The notes under the pieces: generated by a model | Seen by the model: the letters and a program-made list of their open reading frames with translations, nothing else | The model's database searches: none | Told to the model about the DNA's origin: nothing | NCBI RefSeq assembly: GCF_030825785.1 | Contig: NZ_JAPJPG010000047.1 | Coordinates: 1-11,596, forward strand | Direction of reading: 5' to 3' | Source: Anaerococcus sp. | GTDB lineage: Bacteria; Bacillota; Clostridia; Tissierellales; Peptoniphilaceae | DNA: 11,596 nucleotides | Made by a program: the position numbers and the translations under genes | In this document: positions 1 to 5,558 of the stretch, in pieces | Numbering within the stretch: position 1 is the first letter of the stretch | How the letters are laid out: each line of letters opens with the position of its first letter

Positions 1-53
1 CTGATTAAGAATTTGGTTGATTATTATTTACCAACACGATTTGACAAAGAGCC
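1..53. mobile_element. Possible end of an ISL3-like insertion sequence
   Basis: Read on the minus strand from position 53, the sequence begins GGCTCTTTGTCAAATCGTG and runs on into non-coding DNA towards the window edge. GGCTCTTTGTCAA-type ends are, from memory, typical of terminal inverted repeats of ISL3-family elements. An inner short inverted repeat (TTGGT at 14-18, ACCAA at 30-34) also fits such an end. The transposase and the opposite end would lie left of the window, so neither can be checked here. No reading frame in this stretch is convincing as a gene tail. Confidence 0.33.
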
Positions 54-68
54 TTTAATATCTCCTAC

Positions 69-93
69 AAAGCCCGGCAAAGACCGGGCTTTT
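69..93 (+). terminator. Rho-independent terminator
   Basis: A 9-bp stem (AAAGCCCGG at 69-77 with CCGGGCTTT at 84-92) encloses a 6-nt loop and ends in a short T run. It would end transcription coming from left of the window. It is nearly symmetrical (A run before, T run after), so weak action on the other strand is possible. Confidence 0.75.
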
Positions 94-160
94 CATGTGG
101 GAAAAATGAAAAGAAAAAATACATATGATTCCACTAAGCTAGATGTTAGATAAATTATAT

Positions 161-346
161 GAGATCTCTCGACTACGCTCGAGACTAGGGATTGAAAGAA
201 AACTGAGTTTTCTCTCCTCTTCCCTTACCTCGACCGAAGCGGAGAGGTCTCGCGAGAAATAGTAAAAGAATAATTCTTTTAAACATAGAATTATAGCAAG
301 CTATACTATTACCGCCATCTCGAAGGAGGAACGACTGAGAGATCTA
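161..346. repeat. Palindromic intergenic element, copy 1
   Basis: The left arm GAGATCTCTCGACTACGCTC (161-180) is matched by an inverted right arm ending GACTGAGAGATCTA (333-346). Inside is a smaller three-hairpin unit (161-251). Its left hairpin is ATCTC/GAGAC (164-168, 181-185), its middle hairpin AGAAAAC-TGA-GTTTTCT, and its right hairpin ACCTC/GAGGT (227-231, 244-248). AGGG and CCCTT blocks flank the middle hairpin. Related units occur near 2524-3007 and 5559-5884. No transposase is encoded, so it is MITE-like or REP-like. Short hairpins (AAAGAATAATTCTTT, TATAGC-AA-GCTATA) fill 262-307. Confidence 0.75.
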
Positions 347-392
347 CAGTCTAAGATGATATGCAGATATAAAAGTACAAGTTATCTACATA
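347..392. repeat. Conserved tail following element copy 1
   Basis: The bases after the right arm (CAGTCTAAGATGATATGC, then a GATATAAAAGTACAAG block and TTATCTACATAA) recur with few changes at 5885-5930 after element copy 3. Only the first bases (CAGTCT..GATGA) follow copy 2 at 3008. The repeated segment therefore extends beyond the palindromic arms in two of three copies. No coding potential is seen. Confidence 0.6.
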
Positions 393-422
393 ACTACCTC
401 ACTAACTATGTCTCACTCCAAA

Positions 423-485
423 CATGCCTCAAAGTTCCGTAGACCTCTCGTCGCTTCCTTGTGGAAGCTCTGTCGAGGTGGCATG
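423..485. other. Long imperfect hairpin
   Basis: The outer arms CATGCC (423-428) and GGCATG (480-485) pair. Between them CCTC.CG pairs with CGAGG, and an inner GCTTCC-TTGT-GGAAGC stem closes the structure. It lies between two repeat elements and has no U-run at its end, so it is not a typical terminator. The CTCTCGTCGCTTCC motif resembles arms of the neighbouring repeat family, so it is probably another diverged unit. Confidence 0.5.
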
Positions 486-520
486 TAAGGAAATTTTTTT
501 AAAAATACAGATTATGGTAC

Positions 521-818
521 GAGAGGTCTCGACTACGCTCGACGGTAGTTTGCGGATTCAGTGATAAGCCTGTCCGGCTCATGGAGGACTTCATCTCGCA
601 AAGCCTCGATTTTGAACTCTTCGAGTTCTTGGAACTTATTTTTCAAATAAGTCCCACTTATTCGATTTTTTTCAAAAATCGAAGCCCGACTGTCCGACAC
701 TCTGTCATCAATTCACTGACGTTCATTGTGACCAGAACCATTAGACATAAGGGTAAAGATGGAAAGCTAGCTTTCCTACCCCTTCCTTTGCTTCGACCAA
801 CGTGGAGAAGCCTCTTGA
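521..818. repeat. Composite palindromic element, copy 1b
   Basis: It starts with GAGAGGTCTCGACTACGCTC (521-540) and ends with a right hairpin whose arms are GCTTC (790-794) and GAAGC (807-811). A perfect palindrome, GGAAAGCTAGCTTTCC (761-776), is the middle hairpin. Between lies a long insert containing the triple-hairpin module at 597-690. The stretch 538-757 is shared with copy 3 (from 5575) and, inverted, with 2800-2983. A long open frame runs through it in phase with the downstream dehydrogenase, but the promoter and ribosome site lie after it, so it is not coding. Confidence 0.7.
597..690. repeat. Triple TTC-loop hairpin module
   Basis: Three hairpins follow one another, each with a TTC loop: GAACTC-TTC-GAGTTC (614-628), ACTTATTT-TTC-AAATAAGT (634-652) and TCGATTTTT-TTC-AAAAATCGA (662-682). 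An inverted copy lies at 2857-2948. The third element copy, near 5620, has the flanks but lacks this module. The regular arrangement points to a conserved RNA or single-stranded DNA fold. Function unknown. Confidence 0.7.
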
Positions 819-943
819 GTGATAGTAAAATCCTAATTATTTTAAAGTTTACAATTAAATCAAAATTACAATTAACGCATTGTTATTTAAAACATCATTT
901 GATGGTACGATATCTAAAAATTCCTACACATTTGTTATCTATA

Positions 944-972
944 TTGACAAAACACCCCATCACTGATATCAT
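944..972 (+). promoter_or_regulatory. SigA-type promoter for the dehydrogenase gene
   Basis: TTGACA (944-949), a 17-nt spacer and TATCAT (967-972) form a near-consensus vegetative promoter. Transcription would begin near 979-980, leaving a leader of about 20 nt with AGGAG at 991-995. This fixes the start at 1001 and excludes the open frame upstream. Confidence 0.75.
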
Positions 973-1000
973 ATATCCATCAGAAAAGTTAGGAGACAAA

Positions 1001-2476
1001 ATGAAAAAATTATCTATAGAGAAATTGGCAGATACTGTCATTAACAAGAGAAAAGAAAAAGGAATAACTCAAAAAAGTCTCGCTGATACCACTGGTATCA
1101 ACAGAGCTATGATCAGTCGTTTGGAATCATGCGACTACACACCTTCTATCGACCAACTTCAAGCCATAGGAGAAGTCTTGGACTTTGAAGTAGTCGATAT
1201 GTTTGAGGAAAAAACAAACGAAAAAGAGATAAAAGCTAACAAGAATTACAAGATTGCCGTAGCTGGTACAGGATATGTAGGCATGTCCATTGCGACCCTC
1301 CTATCCCAACACAACGAGGTCACTGCAGTTGATATTGTAGAAGAAAAGGTAGAGAAGATTAATAATAAGATCTCCCCTATCCAGGATGATTATATAGAAA
1401 AATATCTCAAAGAAAAGGACCTAAACTTAAGAGCAACTCTTGATGGCGAAGCTGCCTACAAGGATGCAGATTTTGTAGTAATCGCAGCTCCTACCAACTA
1501 TGATAGCAAGAAGAACTTCTTCGATTGCTCTGCTGTAGAAGATGTAATCGAGCTTGTCCTTAAGGTCAACCCAGAAGCTACTATGATTATCAAATCCACT
1601 ATCCCTGTTGGTTACACTAGAGAGATTAGAGAAAGATACAAGAGCGATAATATTATATTTAGCCCAGAATTCCTCCGTGAATCCAAGGCCCTTTATGACA
1701 ATCTCTATCCTTCAAGAATCATCGTATCCTGTGATGATCAAAGTAGGGCCAAGGCAGAAACCTTCGCGGCTCTTCTTACAGAAGGCGCCATCAAAAAGGA
1801 CATTCCTACCCTCTTTATGGGTTTTACAGAAGCAGAAGCAGTAAAGCTTTTCGCGAATACCTACCTTGCCCTTCGTGTATCCTACTTCAACGAACTTGAT
1901 ACCTACGCAGAAAGCAAGGGACTAAATACAGAAGAGATCATCAACGGAGTATGCCTCGATCCAAGAATCGGCACCCACTACAACAACCCTTCCTTTGGTT
2001 ATGGTGGGTATTGCTTACCAAAAGATACCAAACAGCTTCTAGCAAACTTCGACAAGGTCCCACAAAACATGATCTCCGCAATTGTCGATTCCAACAGGAC
2101 CAGGAAGGACTTCATAGCAGATCAAGTCCTGAACATAGCAGGCTACTACGATTACAATTCAGATGACCAGTACCAACCAGAAATGGAAAAAGACTGCGTC
2201 ATAGGAGTCTACAGACTCACCATGAAGTCAAACTCCGACAACTTCCGTCAATCGTCCATCCAAGGAGTTATGAAAAGAATCAAGGCAAAAGGAGCCAAGG
2301 TAATAATCTACGAACCAACCCTAGAGGACGGAGACACCTTCTTCGGATCTTTAGTAGTTAATAACCTAAGCAAATTCAAAAAAATGAGCCAAGCAATAAT
2401 AGCCAACAGATACGACGACAGCCTGGATGATGTGATAGATAAGGTATATACAAGGGATATATTTAAGAGAGACTAA
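1001..2476 (+). CDS. UDP-glucose 6-dehydrogenase with N-terminal Xre-type HTH domain
   Basis: The 491-residue protein has two parts. Residues about 5-68 form an HTH_3/Xre DNA-binding domain (GITQKSLADTTGINRAMIS core). Residues from about 83 form a UDP-glucose/GDP-mannose dehydrogenase of the streptococcal HasB type, which oxidises UDP-glucose to UDP-glucuronate with two NAD+. Visible signatures are the Rossmann motif GTGYVG (89-94), PEFLRES with E224, KLFANT with K282 and N286, and catalytic C338 in FGYGGYCLPKD. The enzyme part alone (about 409 residues) has the usual family length, so the HTH domain is an addition. The frame through the linker (about 68-82, rich in K and E) is unbroken. Start ATG 1001 is set by AGGAG and the promoter. 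No clear terminator follows directly; a hairpin in the repeat field at 2586 may serve. Confident for the enzyme and for the HTH fold; that the HTH part acts as a regulator is inference. Confidence 0.93.
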   Translation: MKKLSIEKLADTVINKRKEKGITQKSLADTTGINRAMISRLESCDYTPSIDQLQAIGEVLDFEVVDMFEEKTNEKEIKANKNYKIAVAGTGYVGMSIATLLSQHNEVTAVDIVEEKVEKINNKISPIQDDYIEKYLKEKDLNLRATLDGEAAYKDADFVVIAAPTNYDSKKNFFDCSAVEDVIELVLKVNPEATMIIKSTIPVGYTREIRERYKSDNIIFSPEFLRESKALYDNLYPSRIIVSCDDQSRAKAETFAALLTEGAIKKDIPTLFMGFTEAEAVKLFANTYLALRVSYFNELDTYAESKGLNTEEIINGVCLDPRIGTHYNNPSFGYGGYCLPKDTKQLLANFDKVPQNMISAIVDSNRTRKDFIADQVLNIAGYYDYNSDDQYQPEMEKDCVIGVYRLTMKSNSDNFRQSSIQGVMKRIKAKGAKVIIYEPTLEDGDTFFGSLVVNNLSKFKKMSQAIIANRYDDSLDDVIDKVYTRDIFKRD

Positions 2477-2582
2477 AGAAGATTCGAGATGCCTAGGATA
2501 GGCTCGACGGTAGGTAAATTAAATAGATCTCTCGACTTACGCTCGAGATAAGGGATAAGAAAACGAAGTCTTCTCTAGAGTT

Positions 2583-2683
2583 ATTAGAACGCCATTCGGC
2601 GTTCTTTTGCCCTTTGTTCCTAAGAAACAAAGGGCACTACACTATTTGTATTTCAGACAAACAGTGGCCCATCAGGAGGGCTA
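2583..2683 (+). repeat. 101-bp multi-hairpin direct repeat, copy A
   Basis: It is the same length as copy B at 3146-3246 and differs at about 10 positions. It contains four successive stem-loops: AGAACGCC-ATTC-GGCGTTCT; TGCCCTTTGTT with AACAAAGGGCA; TTTGT with ACAAA around a TTTC loop; and GGCCC with GGGCT. Between copies the second stem changes C-G to A-T (TGCCC/GGGCA versus TGACC/GGTCA), which keeps pairing. No open frame is conserved between copies, so an RNA or structural role is more likely than coding. Confidence 0.75.
2586..2608 (+). terminator. Terminator-like hairpin inside repeat copy A
   Basis: The 8-bp GC-rich stem AGAACGCC/GGCGTTCT with an ATTC loop is followed by TTT. It is the first good terminator-like structure after the dehydrogenase stop at 2476 and may end that transcript. 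The same hairpin recurs at 3149-3171 in copy B. The U run is short, so activity is uncertain. Confidence 0.45.
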
Positions 2684-2856
2684 CCTTACCTCGAAGCAAG
2701 CCTGTCCGGCTAATGGAGGACGCGGAGAGGTCTCACGCGTTATATTAAAAGTGTATTTAATTAAAAACTTTGAATTGTAGTAATTCTCACAATTACCGCC
2801 ATATCTAATGGAATTGTCACAGTGAGTATAGCGAACTGATGAAACCGTGCCGGGCG

Positions 2857-2948
2857 GTCGGGCTTCGATTTTGAAAAAATCGAATTAGTGGGACTTATTT
2901 GAAAAATAAGTTCCAAGGACTCGAAGAGTTCAAAATCGAGGCTTTGCG
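2857..2948. repeat. Triple-hairpin module, inverted copy
   Basis: This is the reverse-complement counterpart of 597-690 and is two bases shorter. Both lost bases lie in the same hairpin: the stem TCGATTTT/AAAATCGA (2865-2872, 2876-2883) has 8 pairs instead of 9, one base removed from each arm. The other two hairpins are ACTTATTT-GAA-AAATAAGT (2893-2911) and GGACTC-GAA-GAGTTC (2917-2931, with one G-U pair). All loops are GAA on this strand, TTC on the other. Confidence 0.7.
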
Positions 2949-3047
2949 TGGCGAAGTGCAACTAAGCCCGCAAACTACCGTCGAAGGAGGTACGACTGAG
3001 AGATCTACAGTCTGCGATGACACGTAAATAATAAAGATTATTTTGTA

Positions 3048-3119
3048 GAGATGTCTCGACTTACGCTCGACATAAGGGGACAGAAAAGGAGATATCTCGA
3101 CTACGCTTGATATAAGGGG
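3048..3119 (+). repeat. Two tandem half-element hairpins
   Basis: Two direct copies of the element's left hairpin lie head to tail: arms ATGTC/GACAT (3051-3055, 3069-3073) and ATATC/GATAT (3092-3096, 3109-3113). Each surrounds a TCGACT(T)ACGCT core and ends in AAGGGG. The second is followed by a GAAAAC-GAA-GTTTTC hairpin (3123-3137). The arms differ between the two copies yet pair perfectly in each. Confidence 0.7.
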
Positions 3120-3145
3120 GATGAAAACGAAGTTTTCTAGGAAGC

Positions 3146-3246
3146 ATTAGAACGCCATTCGGCGTTCTTTTGACCTTTTTTTCCACGAAACAAAGGTCAC
3201 TACACTATTTGTCTTTCAGACAAACAATGGCCCAACAGGAGGGCTA
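3146..3246 (+). repeat. 101-bp multi-hairpin direct repeat, copy B
   Basis: It pairs with copy A at 2583-2683. Here the third stem is longer (TTTGTCT-TTC-AGACAAA) and the second carries the compensating A-T pair. Unlike copy A, no right-hand element hairpin follows; the repeat ends at the terminator shared with the DUF2922 gene, as if this copy were truncated or stands alone. Confidence 0.72.
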
Positions 3247-3254
3247 ACAGCAAA

Positions 3255-3285
3255 ACACCAGCCCGCAGGCTGGTGTCCTTTTTTT
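3255..3285. terminator. Rho-independent terminator between repeat field and DUF2922 gene
   Basis: The stem ACACCAGCC/GGCTGGTGT (3255-3263, 3268-3276) has a 4-nt loop. On the plus strand it is followed by CC and seven T; on the minus strand by four T. It most likely ends the minus-strand DUF1659-DUF2922 transcript and also blocks plus-strand transcription from the repeat field. Confidence 0.8.
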
Positions 3286-3292
3286 CTTTCGC

Positions 3293-3511
3293 TTATCCAA
3301 TATTAAATTCTTGAGTTTCCATATTTTCCAAGTAGGCTTTTACTTTTCTACTTACCTTGCCGTCTTTGGTGGCGAGGGCTTCTGATGCTATGATCTCGTC
3401 CATGGCTTGGTTTACTCCTGCATCATCTATGTCCTCTTTTGGATTGTCTATCGAAATCATTCTTTTTGTTCCCTTGTCGTCTGCGAATTGTAGTTTTAGT
3501 CTTTTAGTCAT
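3293..3511 (-). CDS. DUF2922 family small protein
   Basis: This 72-residue protein matches the DUF2922 pattern: an N-terminal beta segment (KRLKLQFADDKGTKRMISI), then a DNPKEDI motif followed by a helix (VNQAMDEIIAS), then a C-terminal beta part. It has no signal peptide or membrane segment and is rich in charged residues. The function of the family is unknown. It commonly occurs beside DUF1659 and YvrJ genes in Bacillota, as here. GGAGG lies 9 nt before the ATG, and only 14 nt separate it from the DUF1659 stop, so the two are one transcript under the promoter at 3754-3789. Confidence 0.85.
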   Translation of the reverse strand: MTKRLKLQFADDKGTKRMISIDNPKEDIDDAGVNQAMDEIIASEALATKDGKVSRKVKAYLENMETQEFNIG

Positions 3512-3525
3512 ATGCTAATACCTCC

Positions 3526-3717
3526 TTAAGCTAGTTCTCTTGTTTCTATCTTGTATGTCTTGTGCTCGTTCGCATTAGTCAAAGCCACATAGGCTTGGGC
3601 GAATTTCTTAAGTCCTTCGTCTGCTACTCCAGCTACTAGGCTTGAAAATGTCCTAGATAAGGACTTTGCCTTGCCAGTTATTTCTTCTACGATGTCATAA
3701 ACAATTTTTAATTTCAT
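3526..3717 (-). CDS. DUF1659 family small protein
   Basis: This 63-residue protein resembles DUF1659: a beta hairpin start, then a KSLSRTFSSLVAGVADEGLKK region with the family's typical SRTFSN-like motif, then a helix (FAQAYVALTN) and a final KIETRELA strand. It is soluble and unexported as far as can be seen; function unknown. AAAGGAG sits 5 nt before the ATG. The gene begins about 37 nt downstream of the -10 part of a promoter shared in sequence with the one ahead of the yvrJ gene. This links it to the divergent sigma factor. Confidence 0.82.
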   Translation of the reverse strand: MKLKIVYDIVEEITGKAKSLSRTFSSLVAGVADEGLKKFAQAYVALTNANEHKTYKIETRELA

Positions 3718-3753
3718 ATTTACTCCTTTATTTTTCTTATTTTGTAGGCCCTA

Positions 3754-3789
3754 CACTTATATATAGAATTTTTCGTCAAATCTTCCCGA
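3754..3789 (-). promoter_or_regulatory. Alternative-sigma promoter P1 (DUF1659-DUF2922)
   Basis: On the minus strand, TCGGGAAGAT (3789-3780) is followed after exactly 11 nt by TTCTATATATAAGTG (3768-3754). The same two blocks at the same spacing occur at 4854-4819 and I found no third copy. The upstream block does not resemble TTGACA. The inferred start of transcription is near 3750, about 35 nt before the ATG. Recognition by the adjacent sigma factor is inference. Confidence 0.7.
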
Positions 3790-3807
3790 CTTTTTTGTTA
3801 TTTTTTT

Positions 3808-4494
3808 CTAGATATCTATCCAAGAATTACCTTTGCTATCTTTGTAGGCGACATATCTTCTAAGACCACTGTCCCTTCCTATATAAGATAGCCAAGAATA
3901 TCCTTCGTTTTCTATCAGATAATCATAATATATCTTATCTTCAGGATAGTAGTGAGTTATGATAGCACTATTTGTCGAGGGTCTCTCCCTAACGTTCGTC
4001 ACTGCTCGGACTATGGCACAGCCCTTCTTCCACACACCCTTACTTGGAGAAATTCTCCCGATAGGTCTAAAGTACCTCTCCTCGGATGATCTCCTACAGT
4101 TTAGATAATATCCTATAAAGGAATCCTCATCATTTATGGAGACCCCATTGTTGGTGTAATTACAATGAATTATGGATCCCTTCCTTAGAAAAATCCCCGT
4201 ATGGCCATAGGCTCCGGCGGAATGGCCTTCGATTCCCCTTATGAATATGTCTCCCCTTCTTACATCTCTATAATCATAAATCTCCCTAAAGACTCTTCCC
4301 TTTAGCTTATATAGAGATTCAGTATTGCCAATCCTCGTACCCTTTGGAAGAAAACCCCCAGCTATCAAAGCATAGTAGACAAAGGACGAACAGTCCAAAG
4401 CCTCTGGCCCCAGCCTTTGGGGATAGGCCATTGAGTAGGCCACCTTGTGATGCTTGGATAAGGCGAAGGCAATCATTCTATCAACACTTGTCAT
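3808..4494 (-). CDS. Phage-type peptidoglycan amidase/endopeptidase with SH3-like tail
   Basis: The 228-residue protein has an N-terminal Amidase_5-type (NlpC/P60-like) catalytic domain and a C-terminal SH3b-like cell-wall binding domain (about 158-228, with VRAVTNVRERPSTNS as its start). The likely catalytic cysteine is C35 in LDCSSF; candidate histidines are H98 (YGHTGIF) and H110 (IIHCNY). The domain order resembles bacteriophage endolysins of Gram-positive hosts. There is no signal peptide and no membrane segment, so it needs another route out of the cell. It starts 21 nt after the YvrJ stop with a strong AAAGGAGG site. No terminator separates it from promoter P1 downstream, so read-through into the DUF1659-DUF2922 pair is possible. 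The exact bond cut cannot be told. Confidence 0.87.
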   Translation of the reverse strand: MTSVDRMIAFALSKHHKVAYSMAYPQRLGPEALDCSSFVYYALIAGGFLPKGTRIGNTESLYKLKGRVFREIYDYRDVRRGDIFIRGIEGHSAGAYGHTGIFLRKGSIIHCNYTNNGVSINDEDSFIGYYLNCRRSSEERYFRPIGRISPSKGVWKKGCAIVRAVTNVRERPSTNSAIITHYYPEDKIYYDYLIENEGYSWLSYIGRDSGLRRYVAYKDSKGNSWIDI

Positions 4495-4515
4495 AAGTCC
4501 TCCTTTTACCTGGCC

Positions 4516-4647
4516 CTAGGCCAGGCTCTTTTTAATTTCGTTAGTATCGATCAATATCCTGTCTATCTTCCCATTGATTTGGAAGATTAAAATAAGACAA
4601 ATGGCCACAGGAAAGCCTAGTTCACTAATAATCTTAATGATGTCCAT
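4516..4647 (-). CDS. YvrJ-family small membrane protein
   Basis: The 43-residue peptide has a short start, a hydrophobic stretch at about 10-24 (LGFPVAICLILIFQI, including the family's GFP motif), then a polar helix (INGKIDRILIDTNEIKKSL). This is the pattern of YvrJ proteins, which in Bacillus subtilis lie near the genes for sigma-O/RsoA. The shape also resembles BhlA/UviB holin-like peptides: one N-terminal membrane span plus a charged cytosolic helix. The gene directly precedes the amidase (21 nt gap). Its own ribosome site is weak (no clear GGAGG before the ATG), suggesting low or coupled translation. Holin-like action is inference. Confidence 0.8.
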   Translation of the reverse strand: MDIIKIISELGFPVAICLILIFQINGKIDRILIDTNEIKKSLA

Positions 4648-4818
4648 ATCTTATTCGGCTTAGGATGCTCTGATGATTATGCGATTGAAAATCCTTCCAT
4701 AATCAAAAAAACACAAGTCCTCTTCTTCTAGTCTCATAAGTCCAAGGATATGAGAGAAGACAGAAAGTGCGCCACTCCTTTCTTTTTTATTTTTTTGCCT
4801 AAAGGCTAAACCTCCTTT
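4648..4818 (-). promoter_or_regulatory. Long leader of the YvrJ-amidase transcript
   Basis: The leader between promoter P2 and the yvrJ start is about 170 nt. It holds two good ribosome sites (AAAGGAGG just after the start region and AAAGGAG near 4780-4774) but no ATG at a suitable distance from either. A GCCT-TT-AGGC hairpin lies between them. A 13-codon GTG frame could be followed by an ATGA-overlapping 25-codon frame (4737-4660). Its GTG overlaps the ribosome site, so this is weak. It may be a regulatory leader, a decayed small gene, or a leader peptide. Confidence 0.35.
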
Positions 4819-4854
4819 CACTTATATATAGAAAAATAAGCCCAATCTTCCCGA
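4819..4854 (-). promoter_or_regulatory. Alternative-sigma promoter P2 (YvrJ-amidase)
   Basis: TCGGGAAGAT (4854-4845), 11 nt, then TTCTATATATAAGTG (4833-4819), identical in both blocks and spacing to P1. The flanks are unrelated apart from one extra T after the first block and A-rich leader sequence. It lies upstream of yvrJ and the amidase gene, back to back with the sigma gene. Confidence 0.7.
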
Positions 4855-4939
4855 TTAGACTTTTGGACTTTTATTGTCTATTTTTATTTTATAAATAACT
4901 TTTAGGCAAATTAAGACCAAATAAGAGCACTTTATCCAA

Positions 4940-4969
4940 TTAAACTTTTCCTTGAAAATAGTCTATTAT
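4940..4969 (+). promoter_or_regulatory. Possible SigA-type promoter of the sigma gene
   Basis: TTAAAC (4940-4945), an 18-nt spacer and TATTAT (4964-4969) give a moderate match to a vegetative promoter about 42 nt before the ATG. The P1/P2 motif is absent here, so the sequence gives no sign that the sigma factor transcribes its own gene. Confidence 0.35.
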
Positions 4970-5010
4970 GTAGGTGTCGACACAAAGAGAGCTCTCGGAA
5001 AGGAAATATT

Positions 5011-5526
5011 ATGAAAATAACTTTGGACAATTCCGAGAAGATACTAGCAGCCTACAAGCCGCTAATACTAAAGACAGTCAAACAATTTGGAGCCTTCGAA
5101 GAAGAAGAATCCATAGACGAAGCAAGAATGATCCTAATAGATGCCATAGGCACATATGATGAGAGTAAAGGCACCTTCGGCACCTATGCCAAAAACCTCC
5201 TCCGCTATCATTTCCTAGACAAGGCCAAAACCCCAAGGCCAGACTCTATCTACGAAAAAAACGAGGAAAACAACTCAATAATAGACCTCCTCGAAGCAGA
5301 GGATAATACAGAAGAAATAATTATGGGAGAAGAAAGAAAAAATGAAATCCTAGCAAACTTAGGAAAAATAAACAAGAAAAACTCCCAAATCCTAAAACTA
5401 AAATTCTACCAAGACCTAACAAACAAAGAAATAGGCCAAATAATGAAGATCTCCACCAAAACAGTTTTCAACAGAATAAGCATGGGCCTAAAAGAAATGA
5501 GGGAAATTATGGTGGGAGACATATGA
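5011..5526 (+). CDS. Small sigma-70 family RNA polymerase sigma factor
   Basis: The 171-residue protein has a region-2-like N-terminal part (about 10-72, with FGTYAKNLLRYHFLDKA as the likely -10 binding helix) and a region-4 HTH at about 115-165 (LKLKFYQDLTNKEIGQIMKIS, then KTVFNRISMGLKEMRE). Regions 1 and 3 are missing, as in compact alternative sigma factors. The linker is acidic (about 86-110). It lies divergent from YvrJ, amidase, DUF1659 and DUF2922 genes, echoing the sigma-O neighbourhood of Bacillus, although orthology is not shown. It is likely to recognise the duplicated motif P1/P2. AAAGGA lies 8 nt before the ATG. No anti-sigma gene is visible nearby. Class certain; exact subgroup open (sigma-O-like, or toxin/bacteriocin regulators such as UviA). 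Confidence 0.88.
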   Translation: MKITLDNSEKILAAYKPLILKTVKQFGAFEEEESIDEARMILIDAIGTYDESKGTFGTYAKNLLRYHFLDKAKTPRPDSIYEKNEENNSIIDLLEAEDNTEEIIMGEERKNEILANLGKINKKNSQILKLKFYQDLTNKEIGQIMKISTKTVFNRISMGLKEMREIMVGDI

Positions 5527-5558
5527 GCCACAACAAAGCTAGAATAGATAAATAAAAA

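Larger units (their letters stand above)
2524..3007. repeat. Composite palindromic element, copy 2
   Basis: The terminal arms TAGATCTCTC (2524-2533) and GAGAGATCTA (2998-3007) are perfect inverted repeats. Inside, in order, are: left hairpin ATCTC/GAGAT (2527-2531, 2545-2549); a GAAAAC-type middle hairpin; a 101-bp multi-hairpin module (2583-2683); right hairpin ACCTC/GAGGT (2688-2692, 2727-2731) whose loop holds a 22-bp segment also found at 568-589 with one difference; an AT-rich stretch; and the inverted triple-hairpin module. It looks like a nested mosaic built on the smaller unit at 161-251. No protein gene is supported in it. Confidence 0.7.

Noticed and set aside
1..153. Open plus-strand frame at the left edge as the tail of a gene
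   Set aside because: It would read through the terminator hairpin at 69-93 and shows no recognisable protein.
161..830. CRISPR array
   Set aside because: The repeated units are palindromic modules with unequal spacing and orientation, not regular direct repeats with unique spacers, and no cas gene is present.
581..1000. A 140-codon extension in phase ahead of the dehydrogenase
   Set aside because: It runs through repeat modules, lies upstream of the promoter at 944-972, and a good ribosome site precedes ATG 1001.
2583..2683. tRNA-like or riboswitch structure
   Set aside because: Four hairpins are present but no cloverleaf, no conserved TTC-arm or anticodon arrangement, and no known aptamer core was recognised.
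2761..2961. Minus-strand 66-codon frame similar to the translation of 581-700
   Set aside because: The similarity is due to the inverted repeat module; hairpins and length compensation explain it better than a protein, and neither copy has a ribosome site.
4660..4737. 25-codon minus-strand frame between P2 and yvrJ
   Set aside because: No ribosome site and no family recognised; kept only as part of the leader description.
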